A DNA stretch of 64,000 nucleotides from Planctomycetota bacterium (lineage in GTDB: Bacteria; Planctomycetota; Planctomycetia; Pirellulales; Pirellulaceae): assembly GCA_026692885.1 (NCBI GenBank), contig JAPLNJ010000592.1, positions 1-64,000 of the forward strand, read 5' to 3'. The notes beneath the pieces were generated by a model. It did no database searches and was not told the origin of the DNA. It worked only from the letters and a program-made list of their open reading frames with translations. Shown piece by piece: positions 1 through 6,576 of this stretch. Position 1 is the stretch's first letter; the number at the start of each line of letters is the position of its first letter. The position numbers were made by a program, and so were the translations under genes.

Positions 1-404
1 CTGGCGATTTCCTGTTCGGCGTTGGCCGAGCCGCCGACGTTCATGCCCATGTTCGACTGCCCGGAGCACAGCCACACATCGCCGACGAGCACGTCGGTGG
101 TTCTGGATTTGAGATGGTGGATCTGCGATTGAACAACCAACTCACGCGGCTCGGCGCTGGCCTTGAGCGGATCGAGTCTCACCGTCCATTTCCCGTCCGC
201 AGCCGCCTTCGCCGTCTTCTTCTGACCGGCAAACTCAACGGTGACTTCCTCGCCCGGTTTCGCCCAGCCCCAGACCGGCACCGGTCGGTCGCGTTGCAGC
301 ACCATGTGGTCGCCGAAGAGTGCTGCCAGTTTCAGTTCGGCCGCGTGACACTCGGCGAGCGGTACCAGCAGCAAGATGGTCAGTAGCGCGAGCATCTGCT
401 TCAT
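1..404 (-). CDS. Sialate O-acetylesterase-like SGNH hydrolase, N-terminal part (runs off the left edge)
   Basis: Predicted secreted esterase that removes O-acetyl groups from sugars. Only the first 134 codons are in the window. The start ATG at 404 is preceded by AGAAAGGA. Residues 1-21 form a signal peptide (MKQMLALL...AECHA). The next stretch (LFGDHMVLQRDRPVPVWGW) is the N-terminal beta domain typical of this family, followed by LVGDVWLCSGQSNMGM, the SGNH block I motif, with nucleophile Ser117. It aligns closely with the complete homologue at 42934-44544. It is last in the leftward gene run after two decayed frames, with 25 bases between the preceding stop and this start. The specific substrate cannot be told; family members also act on acetylated xylan or pectin. 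Confidence 0.88.
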   Translation of the reverse strand, partial: MKQMLALLTILLLVPLAECHAAELKLAALFGDHMVLQRDRPVPVWGWAKPGEEVTVEFAGQKKTAKAAADGKWTVRLDPLKASAEPRELVVQSQIHHLKSRTTDVLVGDVWLCSGQSNMGMNVGGSANAEQEIA

Positions 405-429
405 AACTGTTCCTTTCTCGGTCAGTTCA

Positions 430-714
430 TCATTTTGCTGGCAACCTTCCAACAAGGCGGCTCATACGATCCGTTGCCGCGATCTCCTGGCCATCTGGAC
501 ATTCAAAGAGTGGCACGTTGCGCCTGAGAAACTCGACCGCCGCGGCGTTGGGGATCGCATTCGTAATATCTTCGTGGTCGATCGCGTTGAACCGGTCAAC
601 GCAAGCCTTGAGTTTGTCGTCGCTCAGTACGAACGGTTCCGCGGCGCGCCCGGCCGCCGGCACCAGCAGCAGGGCGGCTAGCCATGTCCGCATACGTCTC
701 AAGTTGGGTTTCAC
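430..714 (-). pseudogene. N-terminal remnant of a secreted glycosidase (MGH1-like), 94 codons
   Basis: A short frame with a GTG start at 714 and an RBS (GAGAAAGGACAACCC) almost identical to that of the next gene. Residues 1-24 form a signal peptide (MKPNLRRMRTW...AGRA). The mature part contains FNAIDHEDITNAIPNAAA and LRRNVPLFECPD. I recognise this as the opening of a large MGH1-like glycoside hydrolase family in Planctomycetota and Verrucomicrobiota, in which an aromatic-rich YYFRWW block normally follows FECPD. Here the frame instead continues with unrelated GQEIAATDRMSRLVGRLPAK and stops. The catalytic barrel is absent. I infer a gene decayed by internal deletion. A genuine small secreted protein is the alternative. 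Confidence 0.6.
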
Positions 715-769
715 GGGTTGTCCTTTCTCGGGTTGGCTCCCCGTTTTTTCTAGCGGTTGTCTCCTGCTC

Positions 770-1238
770 TCACTTTTCGATTCCGTTGCCGTTGTCGAGA
801 TCGCCGCCCATCGCCATAGATTCGGTCCAGCCGCCCTTCGGCATGGATGCTCCGAACCGCTCCTGCGTGAACTTCACGTGCTCGCTGAACGAATACACCT
901 GGCTTTTCCACCACGGCACATAGCCAAACTCCGGTTGGAGAATGTGAACCTCGACGCACATTCCCGCCGTCTCGTCCACGGCACCCTCAATCATCTGCGG
1001 GCCAAACGGCGGCATCAAGCCATCTGCCGGCGGCGGCGTTTCCAGTTCGAGCGGCTTGCCCTGGTGGTAGGGACTGACGCAGACCAACGTATGCGTCGTG
1101 TCGTCGCTGTAGAGCACGCGAACCGGCGATTTCGAGACCGCGGGGTTCGTGTCCGCAGGCAACGCGGCCGGCGGCACCAACAACAGCGACGCGAGGATAC
1201 CGAGGGCGTGTTAGGTGCGACCATGTGCGGTTGCTCAT
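770..1238 (-). pseudogene. Frameshifted and truncated N-terminal remnant of a secreted protein
   Basis: The ATG at 1238 lies directly after the stop of the upstream large haem-protein gene and encodes a plausible signal-peptide n-region (MSNRTWSHLTR). The hydrophobic core (LGILASLLLVPPAALPA) is in another frame, so a one-base shift near 1205-1215 is likely; a TAA at 1211-1213 closes the second frame upstream. The remaining frame to 770 contains LYSDDTTHTLVCVSPYH, MIEGAVDETAG, VHILQPEF and PWWKSQVY. To my recollection these open a family of roughly 400-500-residue planctomycete secreted proteins of unknown function. The C-terminal two thirds of such a protein are missing. If it is still expressed, the only start in the long frame is a TTG at 1183. 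Confidence 0.55.
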
Positions 1239-1239
1239 T

Positions 1240-4200
1240 TCAGCGTTTGGGAACAGACTTTGTTCTTTGTGAAACGCCTGCGAAACTCATATTCGCGGAG
1301 CGATTGATGAAACCAGGCATGTCGGCTTCGGGCAGTTCGGCCATGTACCGCGAGCCCTGGCAGATGGCCTGCAGCAGGGCCTGATAGTCGGGGTCCTGAG
1401 TGTCGCGGAACAACTCGACCTTGCGGCCCGCGGCCAGCGCCGCTTGCATGACGCGGTAGTCGTCCTGAAGCGAGGCCCAGCGGTCGATGAACCAACTGCG
1501 GCGCTCGGTCCAGCGCGGGGTGAGCAACTTGCCGAAGTCCTTCTCCGTCAAGCCTCGGCCACCGGCGGACGGGGCGAGGTGGGCGGTCAGCGCCGGACTC
1601 CACTCCGGCCGGCTCAGGTCGATCCAGCTCCACTTGCCACCCCACTCGTATCGGGCGTGCAGATGGATCGGGCCGTGGCATGCTTCGCAACGTCGCTGGT
1701 AAACCGGCACGAACCCTTGGGCATACCAGGCCGCGATCTTTTGGGGTTCGCGATTGTCGCCCCAGCGGTCGCGGTCCCCGCGCGAGCCGGGCCGGGCGCT
1801 GTAGGACGTCGTGTAGTAGGGCGCCATCGCGTCGATCCACTCGTACAGCAGCCGCATTTCCGCCGCCGAGACCTCTGACTCGCAGTGCGATCGTTCAAAG
1901 TAGCTCGGCAGCCGGCTGGCAAGCGAACCGGTACTCAGTGGCCTATGCGCTGTATAGGTCCCCGGAAACATGTTGTTGACTTGCACCAGCGGCCGGTTGT
2001 CAGCCAGCCCCAGGTAGCGATCGGTGGAGACCTGCACCGACTGACTTCGCACGATCAGGTTGTCATAGGACATGTTGAAGAACCGCGTGTAGCCGCCGCT
2101 GAGCAGGAGGCCGCCGTCCGGTTTCATGCCGCTGTGGCAGCGGACGCAATGCCGGTCTAGGATCGGCTGAACGACCCGCACGTAGTCGATCACGCCAGCG
2201 TTGCCCCACTCGGGCCACTGCAGTGGACTGACGGCGCGGCGGAGCGCCAGCGCAGGCCCCCGGTTCGCCTTTGCTGTATCACGGCTTTCATGACAGCCGA
2301 TGCACCCCTGAACCTCGCCCGGCATGAGCTGCGTCGCGGAGGTCATGCGTTGCAGTTCCCGGCCCTCGGCATCGCACACCTGGAAATACAGTTCCTTTCC
2401 CGCCGGCGCCTCGAACCAGACCGAGCCGTCCTCTTCGACGGGCGCGTAGCCCCAGCAGCGTTTCGCATAGTAGGTGGTCCCGCCGCTCATCAGCGGTCCC
2501 TGGTCGTAGACGCGATACCACGTCGTGTTCACGGTCTTGGGAAGCTGTTCCATGATGCGGATCGACTTGACGCGGCCGCGCGCCACTTCCGGCTCCAAAC
2601 CTCGGTAGACATCGGTTACGAAAAATCGGCCGGTCGCCGCGCGTTCCGATTCCGGTTGCCCCGGCGGCGCAGCGGGGACCTCTACGAAGCGGACGCTTTC
2701 GGACGTTTCGGCGGGAAGGTGCGCGGGCAGCGGCCGGGCGCGGACCGGCTGGGGGTAGAAGCAACTGGTCGCCGGGTCATCGTAGACCAGCACGCGGTTG
2801 TCCATTTCGTCCAACAGGAACAGCCGGAACCGCTGCACGCCCCCGCCGCCGTAGGAGACCAGGAACTGACTTTCATTGACCGGGCACGGATCACGGTAGG
2901 CCCAGAACCAATTCAGGTCTTCGATCACCGGGAACTCCTCGGTGATCCAGCGGAAACCCTCGTCACGCGGAGCCTCGAGGCCAAATCGCCGCGAAACGAT
3001 CCCGATCGCCCCGTACGGCGTCCCATGATGCGGCGCGAGCGTGCAGACGACCGCGTCACGTCCCGGAATCTCCCGCGCTTGCCAAAAGGTCGCCGGATCG
3101 ACGATCGTATTGCCGAAGTACAGACCGAACTGACGCCCGTCGGGGTACAGGGTCCACAGCGATTGACGCCAGCCCAAGTCGGAGTCGACGTATTCCCAGC
3201 GGGTGAAGAGCAAGCGCCCATCGCTCATCAGGCTCAAGCCAAAATCCGTCAGCGTGTTGGTGCTGAGATCCCGCGCGCCACTGCCATCGCGGTTCATGAC
3301 GTGGACGTGCATCGAAGGGCCGGACTGGCAGACGGTGTGTGACCGGGGCGTACGGCTCGATAGGAACGCCAACCGTCCGTCCGGCAACGGCACGGGACAC
3401 ACGTTGTAGAAGTCGCCGTCGGTGATCTGCTTAAGGTTCTGGCCGTCGATGTCCATTTCGTAGATTTGCCAGTACTGCTGGCCTTCGCGACGCATGGAGA
3501 AGAACACGGTCTGCGCATCGTAGGACAGGGTGAGGTCGAAGATGATCGCCTTCGAGTCCTCGAACAGCACCTTCGCCGGGCGTTCCGGCGCTCGGCGCGG
3601 GTCTCCGACCCCGCCGGAACCGCCGACCGCAGGTCTCCGAGAGTCCAGGAGACCTGCGGTCGGCTCCGTGGCTCGGTCAGGAGACCGGCCACAGCGCTCG
3701 TCGGGAGACTGACCACAGCGTTCTGGGTCATCGGGCTGCCCCGGGTGAATTATGCGGATGCTGCATCCCCAGTGGCCGCCCCGCGGCTGGCTGTTCCACA
3801 CGTAGTTCGGCACGGCGTTGCTCTCCAGAGGCGCGCCGGTGAAGAAGATGATCGGCGGAAGCTGGCGCACCTGAGCCGTCAGGCAGGCGTCCATGTCCGC
3901 CGCTAGCCGCTGCAAGCCGCCCAAGAATTCTGTGAACTCCCCGGGCTGACGCGGGTCGTAACGGAACTCGTCGGCTTGGGCCAGCGCGGCGGTGGCGCGC
4001 GACTTGAGTTCGCCCAGTTGCGCGAAGTAGGCCAGCGTGTTCGACTGCGGACGCCAGAGCTGGCGTTCGCGCTGGACCATCGCCGAGGGCGGCGGCCGGT
4101 CGCGCAGGGCCCGCAGTCGCGTTGCCACGGCATCCACCTCGCGGGAGGCCAAGTAGAGTTGTTCCACGGCCTTCACTCCGGCTTCGTCGTTCGCTGCCGC

Positions 4201-5556
4201 CGCCAGCCGCGTCGCTTGCTCCTGCCAGGCTTTCCCGCCGCGGACGGCCAGCGCATACCGCCAAGCCCTCTGTGACAACGGCGTCTGGCCGCTTTCCACG
4301 CCGGCGAAGAAACCAAGCACCGCCACCGCAGTGCTGCCTCCAGGATGACTTGGCCGGCCCAGGTTGGTGACCGTCAAGCGATGCGGACCCGGCGTGAGGC
4401 CGCGGGCCACTACGAGCCGCGCGTTACGGCTGGTATCGATCACGGAGTTTCCCTCGCCGTCCTGCGTGATCGGGCCGCTGGGTTCCACCGGTCGGCCATC
4501 CACCGTGACGGCGGCCAAGCCGAAAAGCTGTTCCGCTTCCGCCGAGAGGAGCAGCGTACGTTCCAGCCGGCCCTCCTTGTGGAGCAAGGTAATGCTGTCG
4601 CCGACGAAATCGACCGTCGCTTCGTCACCTGCCTGATCCGCCCGCCGCGCAACGCCGCCGGGCGCACCGGCGATGGTGTACTGCCAGCGGCCGCGGAGCG
4701 CGACTTGCGGATCGTCGTACCGGTAGAAACGACTCGGCCGCTCGTCGCTGAAGATGCCGTCCTCGCGGACCCAAGCGATCGGCTGCGCCGCCGCCGGGAA
4801 GTCGCGGACCAGTTGCTCCCAGAGCGGCGTCATCGAGTCGGGCGTCGCGGTATGCGGCTGCAGCGAGAAATAGAATGCCGCGTCCAGCAGCCCGTTGCTG
4901 ATCTTGATCGTCAGCCGGTTCTCGCCCGCCTGCAAATCCAACTCCACCGTCTCCTGGTCCGGGGCACACCAGTGGGCGGTCAGGTGGGATAGCACCGACT
5001 TGCCATTCAGCCAGACCGTGATCGCGTCGTCGCTGCCCAGGTACACCTTGACCCGGCGGGCCGTCGGAACAGTGAGCGTCCGCGTCACATAGTAGGCAGC
5101 GAACTCGACGGTGCCGATGCGATTCACGGTGCCGTCTTTCCACAGCGGCTGCGCAGCCCAGCGCAGCTTGCCGCCGTCCAGTGGCTTGGTCAGATCGAAC
5201 GGCTCAGTCTCCGGCGCGAACCGCGTGGCGAAGACCTTGCCCAGATCGCGGTTGTCGGGAATCGCAAAGGGCCCCACCCACGACCAGTCCGAGAGCTTCA
5301 CATCGCGCGCCGCAGCGCCCTGCCGCCGCGCCTCGAGCGACGCTTGCAGCGTGTCCTGCCAATTGTCCCGTCTTACATACCAATCGAGTCCCGCGGCCCA
5401 GGTGACGGCCGGCGCGGCCAGCAGCAACCACACGACAGCGCCGACGATCCTCCTGCGGGTGTCTCCCTCGCCCCGGTACTCCGGGGAGAGGGTCGGGGTG
5501 AGGGGTGACTGCCCATCGTCTGATCCACCAGTCCGTTTGACGAACCTCGGCACCAT
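1240..5556 (-). CDS. Large secreted tri-CXXCH protein with hydrazine-synthase-alpha-like middle region and TolB-like propeller
   Basis: 1438 residues. A hydrophobic export signal lies at residues 36-54 (IVGAVVWLLLAAPAVTWAA), preceded by about 35 residues encoded by a palindromic repeat. Next come a beta-sandwich region (WVGPFAIPDNRDLG, VKVYLGSDDAITVWLNGK) and a helical region. From about 660 to 900 there is a TolB/PD40-type propeller (YEMDIDGQNLKQITDGD, VMNRDGSGARDLS). Three c-type haem motifs follow: CIGCH at 1085, CVRCH at 1137 and CEACH at 1290. This is a large planctomycete family whose middle part resembles the hydrazine synthase alpha subunit. There is no anammox context here, so hydrazine synthesis is not implied. 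A second repeat is read in frame at residues 608-658. The start is ATG 5556 with AAAGGT upstream. It lies 35 bases after the IclR gene, probably in the same operon. Confidence 0.8.
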   Translation of the reverse strand: MVPRFVKRTGGSDDGQSPLTPTLSPEYRGEGDTRRRIVGAVVWLLLAAPAVTWAAGLDWYVRRDNWQDTLQASLEARRQGAAARDVKLSDWSWVGPFAIPDNRDLGKVFATRFAPETEPFDLTKPLDGGKLRWAAQPLWKDGTVNRIGTVEFAAYYVTRTLTVPTARRVKVYLGSDDAITVWLNGKSVLSHLTAHWCAPDQETVELDLQAGENRLTIKISNGLLDAAFYFSLQPHTATPDSMTPLWEQLVRDFPAAAQPIAWVREDGIFSDERPSRFYRYDDPQVALRGRWQYTIAGAPGGVARRADQAGDEATVDFVGDSITLLHKEGRLERTLLLSAEAEQLFGLAAVTVDGRPVEPSGPITQDGEGNSVIDTSRNARLVVARGLTPGPHRLTVTNLGRPSHPGGSTAVAVLGFFAGVESGQTPLSQRAWRYALAVRGGKAWQEQATRLAAAANDEAGVKAVEQLYLASREVDAVATRLRALRDRPPPSAMVQRERQLWRPQSNTLAYFAQLGELKSRATAALAQADEFRYDPRQPGEFTEFLGGLQRLAADMDACLTAQVRQLPPIIFFTGAPLESNAVPNYVWNSQPRGGHWGCSIRIIHPGQPDDPERCGQSPDERCGRSPDRATEPTAGLLDSRRPAVGGSGGVGDPRRAPERPAKVLFEDSKAIIFDLTLSYDAQTVFFSMRREGQQYWQIYEMDIDGQNLKQITDGDFYNVCPVPLPDGRLAFLSSRTPRSHTVCQSGPSMHVHVMNRDGSGARDLSTNTLTDFGLSLMSDGRLLFTRWEYVDSDLGWRQSLWTLYPDGRQFGLYFGNTIVDPATFWQAREIPGRDAVVCTLAPHHGTPYGAIGIVSRRFGLEAPRDEGFRWITEEFPVIEDLNWFWAYRDPCPVNESQFLVSYGGGGVQRFRLFLLDEMDNRVLVYDDPATSCFYPQPVRARPLPAHLPAETSESVRFVEVPAAPPGQPESERAATGRFFVTDVYRGLEPEVARGRVKSIRIMEQLPKTVNTTWYRVYDQGPLMSGGTTYYAKRCWGYAPVEEDGSVWFEAPAGKELYFQVCDAEGRELQRMTSATQLMPGEVQGCIGCHESRDTAKANRGPALALRRAVSPLQWPEWGNAGVIDYVRVVQPILDRHCVRCHSGMKPDGGLLLSGGYTRFFNMSYDNLIVRSQSVQVSTDRYLGLADNRPLVQVNNMFPGTYTAHRPLSTGSLASRLPSYFERSHCESEVSAAEMRLLYEWIDAMAPYYTTSYSARPGSRGDRDRWGDNREPQKIAAWYAQGFVPVYQRRCEACHGPIHLHARYEWGGKWSWIDLSRPEWSPALTAHLAPSAGGRGLTEKDFGKLLTPRWTERRSWFIDRWASLQDDYRVMQAALAAGRKVELFRDTQDPDYQALLQAICQGSRYMAELPEADMPGFINRSANMSFAGVSQRTKSVPKR
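3585..3735. repeat. Palindromic repeat element, copy 1, inside the large haem-protein gene
   Basis: The core is a perfect 17-base inverted repeat, GCCGACCGCAGGTCTCC at 3622-3638 and its complement at 3648-3664, with a 9-base loop. The flanks contain repeated ACCACAGCG / GGAGACCG motifs (3691, 3713). The element matches the intergenic copy at 45280-45390 in the opposite orientation over more than 90 bases. It is read through in frame without a stop and adds about 50 residues rich in Arg, Gly, Pro and Ser between the N-terminal sandwich/helical part and the propeller. This looks like a REP-type mobile repeat that inserted into coding DNA. Confidence 0.85.
5461..5510. repeat. GC-rich palindromic repeat within the first codons of the large haem-protein gene
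   Basis: CCCCGG-TACT-CCGGGG (5471-5486) forms a hairpin flanked by CTCCCTC and GAGGGTCGGGGTGAGGGG. In the gene's frame it encodes SPLTPTLSPEYRGEGD. To my knowledge this peptide is the translation of a repeat common in planctomycete and some proteobacterial genomes. A related unit lies at 18650-18705. It sits between the ATG at 5556 and the signal-peptide core, so it has lengthened or replaced the original N-terminus. Confidence 0.65.
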
Positions 5557-5591
5557 GATCCGACCTTTCGCATCGTGAAGCGGGTTTCAGT

Positions 5592-6383
5592 TCATTCCAG
5601 CGGCGCTCCCAAACTGCGCGAGATCACCTGCGCGGTCGCCTGCAGCCGCGGGCCGAGGTCGTCGACCAACTGCCTGAGGTTGTAGTGCAGCGTCAGGACC
5701 GAGACGTTCAGCGCCGCCACCACCTGTTGGGCATGATTGAAGATCGGTACGGCGTAACACAGGCCGCCCGCCGCGTATTCCTGGTTGTCCAGCGCGTAGC
5801 CCTGGCGGTGAACGCGTGCCAGCTCCTCGCGGAGTTGCTCGGGATCGCGCACCGTCTTGTCCGTCACGGCCGGCAGTTTCCCGCGTAGCAGGGGGCGCCG
5901 GATTTCTTCGTCGGCGCAGGCCAGGAGCACCTTGCCCGGCGCCGAAGCGTGCAGATAGTAACGGGCGCCGACGCGGCCGGCGATCGCCACCTCGCGCGTG
6001 CCGCTGTGGTGCAACACATACATCAGCCGGTCGCGATCCAAGACGGCCACGCCCACACTCTCGCCAGTTTCCATCCAGAGCTGTTCCAGCGGGCCGCTCG
6101 CCGCGCGGACCAAGTCCATCTGCTGGAGCACCTTGCTGGCGTGGTGGAACGGGACGAGGCTCATCCGATACTTGGGCCCCTCGCCGTCCTGCACGACCCA
6201 GCCGGCGGTCAATAAAGTCCGCAGCAAGCGGAAGACCATCGGCTTGTTCATGCCCAACTGCTGACTGAGTTCCGACACGCCCAACGGCTGCCGCGCCGCG
6301 CACAGCAGTTCGATCAGCCGCAGGCCCTTGCTGAACCCCGGCACTTGGTAACCGCCTCCGGCCTGACCGCCGTTTGTAGCCAT
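5592..6383 (-). CDS. IclR-family transcriptional regulator
   Basis: 263 residues. The N-terminal winged helix (about 17-75) contains the recognition region LGVSELSQQLGMNKPMVFRL. The C-terminal effector-binding domain (about 85-255) has the family features VGARYYLHASAPGKVLLA and DNQEYAAGGLCYAVPIF. IclR proteins usually bind a small carboxylate or aromatic or sugar-acid effector and act as dimers on palindromic operators. ATG 6383 is chosen because GAGG lies about nine bases upstream and the protein then starts just before the helix-turn-helix. A longer frame upstream has no family similarity. It is transcribed ahead of the large haem-protein gene and probably regulates itself and that operon through the palindrome at 6411-6424. 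The effector is unknown. Confidence 0.9.
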   Translation of the reverse strand: MATNGGQAGGGYQVPGFSKGLRLIELLCAARQPLGVSELSQQLGMNKPMVFRLLRTLLTAGWVVQDGEGPKYRMSLVPFHHASKVLQQMDLVRAASGPLEQLWMETGESVGVAVLDRDRLMYVLHHSGTREVAIAGRVGARYYLHASAPGKVLLACADEEIRRPLLRGKLPAVTDKTVRDPEQLREELARVHRQGYALDNQEYAAGGLCYAVPIFNHAQQVVAALNVSVLTLHYNLRQLVDDLGPRLQATAQVISRSLGAPLE

Positions 6384-6410
6384 TCGATGCCTCGTTTCAT
6401 TTGGGTAACG

Positions 6411-6443
6411 TCTATTCATATAGAAAACAGCTGCGCCGATCAA
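6411..6443 (-). promoter_or_regulatory. Candidate promoter with overlapping palindromic operator for the IclR gene
   Basis: On the minus strand a TTGATC hexamer (6438-6443) is separated by 17 bases from TATGAA (6415-6420), a fair sigma-70-type pair. The near-minus-10 DNA is a palindrome, TCTAT-TCAT-ATAGA (6411-6424), as expected for an IclR dimer site. It is an AT-rich patch in otherwise GC-rich DNA, 28 bases from the start codon. Inference only. Confidence 0.4.
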
Positions 6444-6576
6444 GGGCTGTAAGAACCGTAGCCGAAAAACGCCGCGGCCACGCGTCCGATGGGCGGCTCG
6501 TGAGTTCACACGCACCGTGGTTCGCCGAGCGTGCGTTCTCTTCACCGTCTCAAGGTGAAAGGCGGCGACGCGACGG

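Noticed and set aside
2290..3342. Long plus-strand open frame of 350 codons opposite the haem-protein gene
   Set aside because: Arg/Ala/Pro-rich composition, no recognisable motif, and fully antisense to a gene with clear domains. Typical of GC-rich antisense frames.
1240..5556. Calling the product hydrazine synthase subunit alpha
   Set aside because: Only the middle region is reminiscent. No beta/gamma subunits or other anammox genes are nearby, and the locus is devoted to carbohydrates.
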